A stretch of 64,000 nucleotides of DNA. Source: Candidatus Kapaibacterium sp. (GTDB lineage Bacteria > Bacteroidota > Ignavibacteria > Kapaibacteriales > UBA2268). Shown here one piece after another: positions 26,960 through 36,637 of this stretch. The translations under genes were made by a program, and so were the position numbers. The notes beneath the pieces were generated by a model that saw only the letters and a program-made list of their open reading frames with translations, made no database searches and was not told the DNA's origin. Each line of letters opens with the position of its first letter. Position 1 is the first letter of the stretch. The DNA lies in the NCBI GenBank assembly GCA_026390695.1, contig JAPLFL010000123.1, positions 1 through 64,000 on the forward strand, given 5' to 3'.

Positions 26960-29023
26960 CTATCTCTGCATTTTTGCTACATCAGGATGAATCGTAACCC
27001 CGCGTGCTTTCATTTGCTGAATTAAAGGACCGATCAGATTGAATTTTTTAGTTATATTATAAACCCGAGCTGTATTATTCCAGGCATCCTGATTAGTCGG
27101 TTCGATATCCATTACCATTTTGAAATACTCTAATGCTTTATCAAAATTGTTCATATTTGCATAAACAAAACCAATTTGAGTCAATGTAGGAACATGATTT
27201 GGCATTATTTTCAGATGATTATTATATGCTTCAATTGATTTAGGATATTCTTTACTGCGGAAATAACCCTGCCCAATATCAAAAAATATTCCGGGAAATT
27301 TCTGCCAACCCATACTCGCAGCAACACTTAGATAATCGGCTCCTTCCTTGTTTTTACCGGTAGAAAGATATGCTTTACCAAGATTATATTTTGCTATCAT
27401 ATTTGTAGGGTCAAGTTTTAGAGCGTATTCAGCTTTTTCAATTGATTTCGCATATTCACCTAATCTAAGGTAAACAGCAGATAAATCAATGTATAAATTG
27501 AAATTGTTTGGATTACGCTCAATACCTTTAAAATAACATTCCTCAGCTTCTTTAAATTCATTTTCGACATAATATGCTTTCCCAAGATCAAGATAGCCAC
27601 GCGATTTATAAGGATAAGTTGCAACCATATGCCCCCAGAAATGTTTTCTATCCTCAAACTTATCAACGTAATTGTAAGAATTATAAAAGAAGATAATAAT
27701 CAATATTGAACTTATTGCAATTGTTAATGGCTTTTTAAAATCAATTTTGAAAGAATTAATTATTTCAAAAATCATCCAGATCATTCCAATCATAGGCAAA
27801 TAAGCACGGTGTTCTGCATAATCAAAAAAATCATCAACATAAACAATACGTACCATAAGAGTTGGAACTAAAAACCAAAGGAACCAAGATGCACCCACAA
27901 ATCCACGCCAGCGATCAAATTTTATCCCATATTTCGGTGCATATATAAAGAATAATACAATCAAAATTATCAATCCAACACCAGCCAGTATAGTTGGCCA
28001 TTCAAATGTTGATAAAGCTATCATTTTTAATGGCAGAAATATTTTGGATACAAATACAGCAAACGTTGGATAGTTTTTCATTAATGCTTCAAATCCGATT
28101 GTATCGGGATTCTTTATCCCTTTAATTGCTTGCTGCCGCATGTAATTCCAAACAATTCCTATCAGCCCCCATCCTACAACTAAGAGTACATTTTTTAATG
28201 AGAACAATTTAAGTTTTTCAGTTCTAACCCAAAATATATAGATATAGGTTGCAGCTACAGGAACAAACATAGCTCCAATTTCTTTTGTAAACATAGCTAT
28301 CGTAAACATCAGGAAATGCACAAGTAATAGAATCCACGAAAACCATTTGTCATTCCTGAGATACGATATCATAAAAATAAATGATAGGAGAACAAAAATT
28401 GTCATCAGTGAGTCGTTTCGACCAGATATCCAGGACGCAGCCGGAGAAAGGATCGGGTGCAGAGTAAAGAGCATTCCAAAAATAAAAGATTGCACTTGGC
28501 GGTATCCGATAAACACAAAAAATATAAACACAAGTACTGACCCAATCACATGTAGCCAAATATTAGTTCGCTTATAAATGAATGGCCAGGTTGTTGGATC
28601 ATCTCTGTGCCCACCCTTTATTTTTGTATCTAAATTCATTCCCTTGCTTGTATAGATGGTTGAGTCAAGCTTTTTACTCATCCTGCAATCATTTATAAAT
28701 GATAAATCAAGTACTGGCCTGTAATATGAGGTTCCGATTGTTCGTTTAAATGCTTTTGAAACCGCATCATCCGATTTATTAAATTCATTATAATCAAGTA
28801 CAAATATATTATCATCACAAAAAACGAGACTGTAATACATTGCCCGCTCATAAGTGAAATAAGCTGTTGAAAATATTACCGCTGAAAATACAAAAAGTAA
28901 AAGAAGGGAATTCAATGTCCAGAAATGAGAAACAGGTCCTTTTTTCTTTTTTACCGGCACTGCTTTACTTGAACTTTTCACTGCAACTTGAGATTTAGAA
29001 TTCTGGATTTTAGTTTTTGCCAT
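26960..29023 (-). CDS. TMTC-like GT-C membrane protein with TPR repeats (paralogue 3)
   Basis: A 687-residue protein with a Lys/Ser-rich cytoplasmic N-terminus (~1-30), about ten to eleven membrane segments (~35-460) and about six TPR repeats (~465-670, such as KSRGYLDLGKAYYVENEF). TMTC-type marks are present: an acidic pair in the first outer loop (VFCDDNIFVLDY), then SYYRPVLDLSF and SWISGRNDSLM. With the pair at 16.8-20.1 kb this makes three paralogues in 13 kb. It lies downstream of a TonB-dependent receptor gene (78 bases) on the same strand. Protein O-glycosyltransferase activity is inferred from similarity only. Confidence 0.75.
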   Translation of the reverse strand: MAKTKIQNSKSQVAVKSSSKAVPVKKKKGPVSHFWTLNSLLLLFVFSAVIFSTAYFTYERAMYYSLVFCDDNIFVLDYNEFNKSDDAVSKAFKRTIGTSYYRPVLDLSFINDCRMSKKLDSTIYTSKGMNLDTKIKGGHRDDPTTWPFIYKRTNIWLHVIGSVLVFIFFVFIGYRQVQSFIFGMLFTLHPILSPAASWISGRNDSLMTIFVLLSFIFMISYLRNDKWFSWILLLVHFLMFTIAMFTKEIGAMFVPVAATYIYIFWVRTEKLKLFSLKNVLLVVGWGLIGIVWNYMRQQAIKGIKNPDTIGFEALMKNYPTFAVFVSKIFLPLKMIALSTFEWPTILAGVGLIILIVLFFIYAPKYGIKFDRWRGFVGASWFLWFLVPTLMVRIVYVDDFFDYAEHRAYLPMIGMIWMIFEIINSFKIDFKKPLTIAISSILIIIFFYNSYNYVDKFEDRKHFWGHMVATYPYKSRGYLDLGKAYYVENEFKEAEECYFKGIERNPNNFNLYIDLSAVYLRLGEYAKSIEKAEYALKLDPTNMIAKYNLGKAYLSTGKNKEGADYLSVAASMGWQKFPGIFFDIGQGYFRSKEYPKSIEAYNNHLKIMPNHVPTLTQIGFVYANMNNFDKALEYFKMVMDIEPTNQDAWNNTARVYNITKKFNLIGPLIQQMKARGVTIHPDVAKMQR

Positions 29024-29101
29024 TTTAATTTATAAATTAATGAAAAATACTTTTATGATATTGATAAAAATACAAAAAGTTAAATTACGAAAAATTTGAA
29101 T

Positions 29102-31039
29102 TTAAATTGTAAAGTTTGTTCTTAATCCGATAATAAATTCTCGAACAGGATAGAGATGGAAATTTAGAGATTCATATTTTCTATTTGCAAGATTATTCAC
29201 ACGAAGATACAAAAAAGTATCTTTTAATGAAAATGAGAATGGAGATAGATTCTGATGAACTGTAAAATTAAATAACGAAAATTCAGAAGCAGTTCCTCGA
29301 GCAGAAGTGGAATAATATTGTTTACCCACTGCAGTGGCTTCAAAGATAAGTTCAGTACCGGTTTTGAAATAATATTTGAGATTTGTACGGAAAATATACT
29401 CCGGCTTGAAAAGCATTTCAGGAGCGGCATTTTCCAACACTTCTTTTGTTCCGGGATAAAGATATTGCAAGTTTATATCAAAAAAAAGATCGTCGTATTT
29501 TGCAGATAAATTAAGATCAGTTCCAATAATGAAGTTTTTTCTGCTATTTGAAAATTCGGCTTTATTTTGCAAAGTTATTATTTGTATTAAATCCCTCATT
29601 TGATGATAATAAATTGTATAATTCACATTAAAAAATGAAAATGATGGTAGATATTGATTAATATTCCAATCAAAGCCAATTTCACTAAAATATCCCTTTT
29701 CGGAAATAAGAGAATCGTTTCGGGCATAATAATTAGTATTAAGTGGATTAAAAATTGAGAATAATTCAATCATGGTTGGGAAACGGCTTTTTTTAGATAA
29801 ATTGGCAAATAATTTGAATTCTTTATTATAGTAATAATTTAAAAATATCTGATAATTAATATTATAGTCACCTTTTGGCAATTGATAACTAATACTTGAA
29901 ATAGGTTCAAGAACTTCAAGATTGGTGCCCATCAGAGCTGATAATTTATCAGAAACTGGGAATAACTGCTCAAGTCCTATATTATATAATTGCTGATCAT
30001 ATAGAATAGTATTTAATGTATCTTCCTTTCTATGCAAAATATCTCTTTTAATATTTACCATAAGATTCATAGGAGGTAGCTCGTCATACTGAGCAGCAGC
30101 GATTATCGACATGCCATAAGAATTATTAGCTATTTTAAGTGACGAGACATTATAAGAATATGGATATGGAGTTATTCTTGAAATATTATAATTGTCAATT
30201 TCTTCAGAATTTTGTGAGTAAACATTACCTTTTATTGATAGCTTGTCATTAAGTTTATGTTTGTACAGCATAGCGACCATACTGTTTTTATAGTTCAGAT
30301 TATTTAGATATTCATTTTGGGTCGAATTAATATCTCTAATCCCAATAGTTGCGATAGCGGCAATTTCCGAGCTATCTGTGAATGAATATCCAAATTTTGA
30401 AAATATTGATGATCTTTCTTCATTTGAAATATTTTCATAAGGATTCGAATAAATTTGTAAGCTATTATCCTTTTTCTTTGTATAACTTGCTTTAATATTA
30501 TAATAAAAATTCTTTGAAAAAATGCTTCCAATGGTATTAGCACTGATATTTACTCTATTATTTAAATTAAAATCCAGATCGGTATAGTTTCTTTCAGCTC
30601 TTGGACTAACCAGATTGAGCGCTCCTCCAAAGGCATTTGCTCCAATCAGAACAGAAGGGTGCGGAGAAAAAATAATTTTATCTTTTACTGAAACTGAATA
30701 GTTATTTAAATCTATATTTCTATTTAAGGGTTCATTCATTGGAATTCCATCTAAATAAAACATAATATCTGAAGATCCGAACCCTCTGAAATATAAATCA
30801 CCTGATGTTCCAATGTTTGAATTAATCAGGAATAGTCCTTTGTTTTCCAGTAGATTCATTACGGAATTTCCATTATCAAAACTAAGCTTGGCTGAGTCCA
30901 AAATAATTTGGTTCGTAACTGGAATTAATCCATTGGTTTCGGGGCTAACAATATTATTACCTAAAATCTGATCAGAGCTCCATGAATTATATAATGAGAA
31001 AATGAGAATAATCAGTGTAGCAGTTATTTTTTTTGCCAT
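29102..31039 (-). CDS. TonB-dependent outer-membrane receptor
   Basis: A 645-residue outer-membrane protein. The signal peptide is MAKKITATLIILIFSLYNSWS. The plug domain (~45-150) is recognisable from GDLYFRGFGSSDIMFYLDGIP and GANAFGGALNLVSP. The rest is a beta-barrel with alternating aromatic strands. Near the C-terminus, LYLRVNNLANRKYESLNFH is the usual final-strand signature, and the protein ends GLRTNFTI. It is BtuB-like in size and has no N-terminal carboxypeptidase-regulatory domain and no SusD partner. The substrate is not evident. It lies 118 bases after the porin gene, with a hairpin between. Confidence 0.85.
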   Translation of the reverse strand: MAKKITATLIILIFSLYNSWSSDQILGNNIVSPETNGLIPVTNQIILDSAKLSFDNGNSVMNLLENKGLFLINSNIGTSGDLYFRGFGSSDIMFYLDGIPMNEPLNRNIDLNNYSVSVKDKIIFSPHPSVLIGANAFGGALNLVSPRAERNYTDLDFNLNNRVNISANTIGSIFSKNFYYNIKASYTKKKDNSLQIYSNPYENISNEERSSIFSKFGYSFTDSSEIAAIATIGIRDINSTQNEYLNNLNYKNSMVAMLYKHKLNDKLSIKGNVYSQNSEEIDNYNISRITPYPYSYNVSSLKIANNSYGMSIIAAAQYDELPPMNLMVNIKRDILHRKEDTLNTILYDQQLYNIGLEQLFPVSDKLSALMGTNLEVLEPISSISYQLPKGDYNINYQIFLNYYYNKEFKLFANLSKKSRFPTMIELFSIFNPLNTNYYARNDSLISEKGYFSEIGFDWNINQYLPSFSFFNVNYTIYYHQMRDLIQIITLQNKAEFSNSRKNFIIGTDLNLSAKYDDLFFDINLQYLYPGTKEVLENAAPEMLFKPEYIFRTNLKYYFKTGTELIFEATAVGKQYYSTSARGTASEFSLFNFTVHQNLSPFSFSLKDTFLYLRVNNLANRKYESLNFHLYPVREFIIGLRTNFTI

Positions 31040-31080
31040 TGTTTGTTAAAATGGGATGAAAAATTTTAACTATTTATTAT

Positions 31081-31124
31081 TGCTGTCTCAAAAGATAATT
31101 TTCAGTTTTTCTTTTGAGACAGCA
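31081..31124 (-). terminator. Long hairpin between porin and TonB-receptor genes
   Basis: A 15-bp perfect stem (31081-31095 / 31110-31124, TGCTGTCTCAAAAGA type) with a 14-base loop. It lies 33 bases past the porin stop on the minus strand. There is no strong T tract, so it may be a repeat-derived hairpin acting as a terminator or mRNA stabiliser. Confidence 0.55.
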
Positions 31125-31157
31125 TATATAATAAACGATTCTTTGTGCAGATTATTT

Positions 31158-32291
31158 TTAAAAACGATAGAATACTGTAAATCTGGCATTGACAGATGGT
31201 TTATAAGTAGTCTCTTTACCCGCTGCATCTTTCCAGGTTTGATATGTTTCATATTGGACATTAGGAATAAGAGAAAGATTTGGAGTAATTTTCCAATCAA
31301 GTCCACCCATTATATAATTTCTACTATCACCTGTAGATTGTTTGATTTTAGTTTCAGTATTAATGGTATTTGGATCAAAATTGTCAAAACGTACAACTAA
31401 AGCCAATTCAGGAATAATAATTACATTTCCGAAAATAGAGAATCCCATTTGATTTTTAGCTTCTGTATTGTTATTGATAGTATCAATCTTGTAAGTATTT
31501 CCATATGCCTGCATCTGATACCAAAATTCAGCACCCAAAGTAAATACTCCTTTGAGATTATAACCGGCAAAATAGCCAATGTTTTTATAATCTAAATTTT
31601 TATCCATCCAATTTTGTTCATAATAAATTGAAGTTGTAAAATTGTCAAACGGTTTTGCAGTAAAATTAGCGGAAAAGCGTTTGAAAACATTAGATTCAGC
31701 AGATATATAATTATCAAATCCGTTGCCATATTCAAGACCGGCAATATAATTAGCTTTATCATCGAATTTATACTTAACCAGCATGCCTAAATCTCTGGTT
31801 CCAACAAGTTTACGTAAATCGGAAAAAGTTTTTTCAATACATCTATATCCCCAATTAGCTTCGGCATTTTCATAACTAAGAGTTGTGATCAAACCAACCT
31901 GAATTTCAAGAGCATTAATCGGAGTATATTTAATGTAAGCATCTTTGATGTATGTTGTTAAATTTCCTGGTTGAACGGTGTTACTTGAATTAGTAAAAAT
32001 CCCGTCATTGGATGTGGCTTTTCCATCTGTCTCTAATCTGAAACGAGAGGAAAGTGATTCATTGATTATATGATCCCAAGTAAATTGTATCCTGCGAAAT
32101 GCAAAGCCATAAGCATTTGCTTCTTGGCTGCCATAGCCATTAATTGCTGCTGTTTTCTTAAAAGAAGAGAATCCGGCATCTCTACCGACATTATATCCGT
32201 AATCGAAGAAAGTCTGACCAAAAAATTTATCTTCTGCCTGAACAAAAGTAACTGCCATACAGGCAAGTATAACTGTTAATAATTTAATCAT
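31158..32291 (-). CDS. Porin-like outer-membrane beta-barrel protein
   Basis: A 377-residue protein with signal peptide MIKLLTVILACMAVTFVQA. The mature sequence is made of alternating amphipathic strands with aromatic girdles and ends in NARFTVFYRF, the terminal-Phe signature of outer-membrane barrels. Segments such as RRIQFTWDHIINESLSSRFRL (quoted in part: RRIQFTWDHIINE) and AYIKYTPINALEIQVGLI resemble phosphate-selective OprP/O-like or generic 16-strand porins. Substrate specificity cannot be read. It probably provides passive uptake across the outer membrane. Confidence 0.75.
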   Translation of the reverse strand: MIKLLTVILACMAVTFVQAEDKFFGQTFFDYGYNVGRDAGFSSFKKTAAINGYGSQEANAYGFAFRRIQFTWDHIINESLSSRFRLETDGKATSNDGIFTNSSNTVQPGNLTTYIKDAYIKYTPINALEIQVGLITTLSYENAEANWGYRCIEKTFSDLRKLVGTRDLGMLVKYKFDDKANYIAGLEYGNGFDNYISAESNVFKRFSANFTAKPFDNFTTSIYYEQNWMDKNLDYKNIGYFAGYNLKGVFTLGAEFWYQMQAYGNTYKIDTINNNTEAKNQMGFSIFGNVIIIPELALVVRFDNFDPNTINTETKIKQSTGDSRNYIMGGLDWKITPNLSLIPNVQYETYQTWKDAAGKETTYKPSVNARFTVFYRF

Positions 32292-32369
32292 ATAAACCCC
32301 TAAAAATTAAAAAAATGAATTATATCAAACAATATAACTAAAATAAAAATAACTAATTTTTACAAAAAA

Positions 32370-32807
32370 TCAGCCATATATTTTCAAAAACTCCTCTAAA
32401 ATAACAGCCGCTGCAAATTTATTAAGATTATCTTTATTCCGGCGGAAATGCTTCTTCCGACCGCTATCTATCATGGCTCTTACTGCTAATTTTGAGGAGA
32501 AAGCTTCGTCAACTATCTCAACGGGAAGCATCAAATTTTCTTTTACTTTTTCTGCAAAAATATATATTTCATCAATCAATTTTTGATTCTTCTCATCGTT
32601 ACGTAAAGGTGCTCCGATTACAATCAAAGCAGGTTTTTCTATATCAATAATCTTTCTGAAATTATCAAAAAAATCTGTTTCTGATGTCTTCAAAGTTGTA
32701 ACAGGTCGAACTACAATATGCAGTTCATCACAAACGGCAATACCTGTAAATCTTTTGCCATAATCTACAGACAGGATGCGGCGAGTTAAGCAATCTTCCG
32801 GTTTCAT
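32370..32807 (-). CDS. ruvX: RuvX/YqgF family putative Holliday junction resolvase / pre-16S rRNA nuclease
   Basis: A 145-residue RNase H-fold protein. The first strand ILSVDYGKRFTGIAV carries the conserved Asp-Tyr-Gly. LIVIGAPLRND and VEIVDEAFSSKLA match later conserved blocks, with the C-terminal Asn-Lys-x-Ala-Ala helix. YqgF proteins have been linked to Holliday junction resolution and to 16S rRNA 5'-end maturation. Its start overlaps the stop of the histidine kinase gene by 4 bases (ATGA), indicating translational coupling. Confidence 0.88.
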   Translation of the reverse strand: MKPEDCLTRRILSVDYGKRFTGIAVCDELHIVVRPVTTLKTSETDFFDNFRKIIDIEKPALIVIGAPLRNDEKNQKLIDEIYIFAEKVKENLMLPVEIVDEAFSSKLAVRAMIDSGRKKHFRRNKDNLNKFAAAVILEEFLKIYG

Positions 32808-35101
32808 CTACTTTGTTTAAATTTTGGCAAAACAAAAGTAATTTCACTACCGGTACCTTTGGTCGATTCGATATCGATTCTCCCGTTGTGAAATTCAACT
32901 ACTTGTTGCATAATCATTGTACCTATTCCACTTCCACCATGTTTTTCAGATGTTGTGAAATATGGTTTCAGCATCTTGGATTTAGTACTTTCATCCATAC
33001 CTTCACCTGAATCTTTAACTGCAATATATGAAAAACGAGTATCAGAGCTTGAAGATATGGTAATTGTTCCAGCATTTCCTTTAATTGATTTTATTCCGTT
33101 TTCGACAACATTTCTTAAAGCTCGAATTATTTTGGGTTTGTCGCACCAGATGCTAATATCAGAGGAATTATCATTGAAAGTAATATTTGGAAACATAAGC
33201 TCGTCAAATTCTGACAATACTTCTGAACATATAGTCTTAGCTGAATGAATCGACTTATTTGCAATATCAGTACGTGCAACCGTAACAATATCCCGAACCC
33301 TATTAATCAATAAATTAACCTGATATAGTATCTTCCTTTTTCGTTCTGTATTTGATTGACTTTCGTTACATTCAATTAAATCAGCATTCAATCGGATTGT
33401 TGAGAGATTAGTCTGCATATCATGAGCGAGCTGTGCCCAGTTTGATAATCTTTTACGTTCCAATTGTTCGGTAATGTCTATACCATTAAAAACTATACCA
33501 CGAAACCGTCCTGTAATATTTTTAACAGGTTCGATTAAACAGTACCATTCCCTGACATCAGATTCCATTGGAATTTTAATTTTCTGTTTTATTGATTCAC
33601 GAGTAATCAATGAACTCTCAGCAAGCTTGCTAATTGTTTTAGTATGTTCTTCAGAGCAGTAATAGGAAAATATTCTATTAAACGGAATATTTCCATGTAT
33701 CCCGAGCATACGTTTACCTTCATCATTTATTCGTGTTAATCTTCCTTTTTTATCTAAAATGATTAATGCGCCCGTTGAAGGTATATCAAAAAGAAGCTTT
33801 AGGAGCCTTTTTTGGTGCCTGTACAATTGGAAAAAAATCAGAACAATTATTAGAAGAATGATAGGCAGAATAAATTTGCCAGTCGTGATGAAATACTTAT
33901 TAATCAACCAGAAATTATTAGTTGAACTTTTTAAAATAATTGAATAGTTGAATGATGAGAGAATTAAATTATTCCCAATCATCTGAATATCCGGTATTTC
34001 AACGAATTTTTCGCCAATTGAAATAAAGTCGGCAGAAATTAATTTCAATTCCTTATCAAGAGAAATAATACCATTTCTAAAGATAATATAATAATTATGA
34101 TTGCATTTTTTCAAAGCTAAAGGTTCCGAAAATTCCTGTGCTAATGGTAATCGTTCAGAATAGTTTGAAACAGAGCTTTTATTGCCAATTTCGCGAACAA
34201 TTAAATAATTTCTGTTCTTTTCATTTATCACATAAATAATTTTTTTATTATCTTTTTCCGAATCAATCAAAGTTAAATTAATTCCTGATTCGATCGAAAA
34301 AGAATAATTGAATCCGTTCTTTTTATCAAGGAACTGAACTAAATTTTCAGAGTACTGTCTGATAGATGTCTGAACGGCTATCTGTTTACCACAATATGAC
34401 AAGCGGATTTTGTCATATACCGGAATAATCGCAACTGCCGCTGGATTACCAGAGACAGAACCAAATCCAACAACAGCATTTGAAGATTTAATACTAATAA
34501 AACAAAATTCATTATCTTCAGTAACAATAAAATCACTGACTTCATCAATAATCTTATTCACAATTAACTTATTATTCTGAATTTTAACATTGAACATAGA
34601 ACCATTCTGGAGAAGTATCAGATTATTCGAATCTAATTGCTCAATTCTTGAATTAGTAATCAGTAGATTATTAGTTTCAATTAGCTGAAGCTCGCGGCTA
34701 TCAATCAATTCAAGATTGTTATCAAATAAATTTACCTTGTATTTTTTATTGATTTTATTAATAATCACCAAAAAATCATTAACGATAGTGGCAGAATTAA
34801 TAATCCCGTTTTCAGGACTGATTCTCTTAACATTTTTCTTGCCAAGACCTCTCCAGATCGACAAATCTTCAGATGCACCATACCATTCAGGTTTGCAAAA
34901 ACAGAATAAACAATTACTATCAGTTATACTTTTCGACTTTGATGCAGATAAATTACCACCCGGAAATTCCTCAGTTGTATTCCACGAAAGAGGATAAGAA
35001 CTATCCGCTCTCAGAGCTGAGTAGATAGGGGAAAGAAAAATTATTATGTAAATAAATATCTTCAATAATTTATTTATTTTTGTTAGTAATTTTAGGTACA
35101 T
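32804..35101 (-). CDS. Membrane sensor histidine kinase with large extracytoplasmic domain
   Basis: A 765-residue kinase. An N-terminal signal/anchor (~8-30) is followed by about 370 residues outside the cytoplasm with repeated beta-rich segments, possibly a propeller. One membrane helix lies at ~403-421. A PAS domain follows (~430-545, GALIILDKKGRLTRINDEG). The dimerisation helix has the phospho-acceptor His in LAHDMQTNLSTI (~560), and the ATPase domain (~640-760) has RNVVENGIKSI (N box), KDSGEGMDE (G1), TSEKHGGSGIGTMIMQQVV (F/G2). No response regulator is adjacent, so it is an orphan kinase. It overlaps the lpxL-like gene by 32 bases and ruvX by 4. Confidence 0.9.
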   Translation of the reverse strand: MYLKLLTKINKLLKIFIYIIIFLSPIYSALRADSSYPLSWNTTEEFPGGNLSASKSKSITDSNCLFCFCKPEWYGASEDLSIWRGLGKKNVKRISPENGIINSATIVNDFLVIINKINKKYKVNLFDNNLELIDSRELQLIETNNLLITNSRIEQLDSNNLILLQNGSMFNVKIQNNKLIVNKIIDEVSDFIVTEDNEFCFISIKSSNAVVGFGSVSGNPAAVAIIPVYDKIRLSYCGKQIAVQTSIRQYSENLVQFLDKKNGFNYSFSIESGINLTLIDSEKDNKKIIYVINEKNRNYLIVREIGNKSSVSNYSERLPLAQEFSEPLALKKCNHNYYIIFRNGIISLDKELKLISADFISIGEKFVEIPDIQMIGNNLILSSFNYSIILKSSTNNFWLINKYFITTGKFILPIILLIIVLIFFQLYRHQKRLLKLLFDIPSTGALIILDKKGRLTRINDEGKRMLGIHGNIPFNRIFSYYCSEEHTKTISKLAESSLITRESIKQKIKIPMESDVREWYCLIEPVKNITGRFRGIVFNGIDITEQLERKRLSNWAQLAHDMQTNLSTIRLNADLIECNESQSNTERKRKILYQVNLLINRVRDIVTVARTDIANKSIHSAKTICSEVLSEFDELMFPNITFNDNSSDISIWCDKPKIIRALRNVVENGIKSIKGNAGTITISSSSDTRFSYIAVKDSGEGMDESTKSKMLKPYFTTSEKHGGSGIGTMIMQQVVEFHNGRIDIESTKGTGSEITFVLPKFKQSR

Positions 35102-35972
35102 GTTTCCAGCGGCGATGTTGCCAACTCCACATTTCCGGATATTTTCTGATTAAGGCTTCAAGTGTTGCTACATGACGACAAGTTAACTCATAAACGGATT
35201 CCTTGCTTTTATCAAGGTCATCAGTCTTAATTATTTCAAATTCGACCTTATATCTGAAATCAGGCTGCCTGACACAGTAAATAAAAACAAGCGGAACATT
35301 GAGTTTTAATGCAAGTTCAGCAGGAGCTTCGTAAGTAACTGCCAATCTACCAAAGAACGGAACAAAAACATCCTTGTCAGGATCAGCACTTTGATCGGCT
35401 AATAATGCAAGGATTCTGCCTTCTCTGAGAGTTTTTATTATTTCTCTGGCTGCCTTATCCATTGGAATCATCTTGTTACCAAATCTTGTTCTATAAGAAT
35501 TAATAACTTTATCAGCAACATAATTCTTCAATCCTTTAACTACAACTGAAATTGATAAATCAAAATATGTACTCAATCCCAAGGCATTCAGCTCCCAGTT
35601 CCCAAAATGTCCACTGACTACCAAAAAACCATTACTATTATTTAGTAAATTCTTTAAACCATCATAATCAGCTATTTCGATATAATTTAACAGCTCATTT
35701 TTGGAAATTTTACCATAAACGAGCAGTTCTGCCAATGTTATGCCCAAATTCCTGTAAGATCCTATTAAAATTTTAATTTTTTCGATTTTACTTTTATCAG
35801 GGAATGCTTTGTCAATATTATCGTATGTTATATGCTTGCGTGAACTACTCAAGAAACGCAACAGATCGCCCAATACATAACCTAATCGACCTCTTCCCCT
35901 TATTGACAATAAAGAAGAAATCCATCCTATACTTAAAAGCAGCATAGTGGATAATTTATAAAATATTTCCAT
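35070..35972 (-). CDS. Lipid A biosynthesis acyltransferase, LpxL/HtrB family
   Basis: A 300-residue inner-membrane acyltransferase that adds a secondary acyl chain to a lipid A precursor. The catalytic HX4E motif is seen in GHFGNWELNALG. LLADQSADPDKDVFVPFFG, quoted in part as LLADQSADPDKDVFVPFFG, fits the second conserved block, as does the C-terminal WSWQHRRWKHV. An N-terminal hydrophobic helix anchors it. Family members include lauroyl (LpxL) and myristoyl (LpxM) transferases; the chain length cannot be assigned. It starts 11 bases after nuoC and its end overlaps the histidine kinase start by 32 bases. Confidence 0.88.
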   Translation of the reverse strand: MEIFYKLSTMLLLSIGWISSLLSIRGRGRLGYVLGDLLRFLSSSRKHITYDNIDKAFPDKSKIEKIKILIGSYRNLGITLAELLVYGKISKNELLNYIEIADYDGLKNLLNNSNGFLVVSGHFGNWELNALGLSTYFDLSISVVVKGLKNYVADKVINSYRTRFGNKMIPMDKAAREIIKTLREGRILALLADQSADPDKDVFVPFFGRLAVTYEAPAELALKLNVPLVFIYCVRQPDFRYKVEFEIIKTDDLDKSKESVYELTCRHVATLEALIRKYPEMWSWQHRRWKHVPKITNKNK

Positions 35973-35983
35973 AAAAATTCCAG

Positions 35984-36511
35984 TTAAACAAGTTCACCGT
36001 ATTTTTCGGGATATGGCGGTAGTGGCAGAGAATCAGGTACACCCATTAATGGGAAATCTTTCCTTAATGGAAATAGAGGTTCTTTAGTAATAGGATCAAC
36101 ATAATCTTCAGGCATATAAAATCTGCGAAGTGAAGGATGTCCGGTAAATTTTATACCATACATATCAAAGGTTTCGCGCTCATACCAATTTGCACTTGAC
36201 CAAATTTCAACAACTGAAGGACATTCTGCATTATTTTCTTCAACCGGAACCTTGATACGAAGCCTTGAATGCGATTTAAGAGAATATAAGAAATAAACGA
36301 CTTCATAACGTGAATTCTTCTTATCAAGCCAATCAATAGCAGTAATATCTGTAAGATAATCGAATGAAGTTTCTGGATTATCTCTCAAAATCTTACAAAT
36401 ATTCAAAAGATCTTTCTGAGAAATAAGCAATGACAATTCATCTTTAAACTCGTAAAAGTCGCAGTTAATCCCATTATTCTTACAAATTTCGGCTATAAGT
36501 TCTTTATTCAT
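35984..36511 (-). CDS. nuoC: NADH-quinone oxidoreductase subunit C
   Basis: A 175-residue peripheral-arm subunit of respiratory complex I (30-kDa subunit family). The family signature is clear: ANWYERETFDMYGIKFTGHP followed by LRRFYMPEDY and the C-terminal PLRKDFPLMG. It is unusual in position: nuoA, B and D are not adjacent, and the next genes encode an lpxL-like acyltransferase and a histidine kinase. It may serve a complex encoded elsewhere or be a displaced member of a split nuo operon. Confidence 0.9.
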   Translation of the reverse strand: MNKELIAEICKNNGINCDFYEFKDELSLLISQKDLLNICKILRDNPETSFDYLTDITAIDWLDKKNSRYEVVYFLYSLKSHSRLRIKVPVEENNAECPSVVEIWSSANWYERETFDMYGIKFTGHPSLRRFYMPEDYVDPITKEPLFPLRKDFPLMGVPDSLPLPPYPEKYGELV

Positions 36512-36541
36512 TTTTTGCTAATCACTTAAATAATAAAACAT

Positions 36542-36549
36542 CAAAAATA
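36542..36549 (-). promoter_or_regulatory. -7 element candidate upstream of nuoC
   Basis: The minus strand reads TATTTTTG, a full TAnnTTTG match 31 bases before the nuoC ATG. No TTTG is seen at the -33 distance, so only half of the promoter is supported. Confidence 0.3.
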
Positions 36550-36637
36550 TAAAAAAAATGTTAAGTAACCTAAGAAAAGTTAGTAATTATACAATCATTT
36601 ATTAAAAAGGATTTAGTAAACGATTTATCATTCTTTT

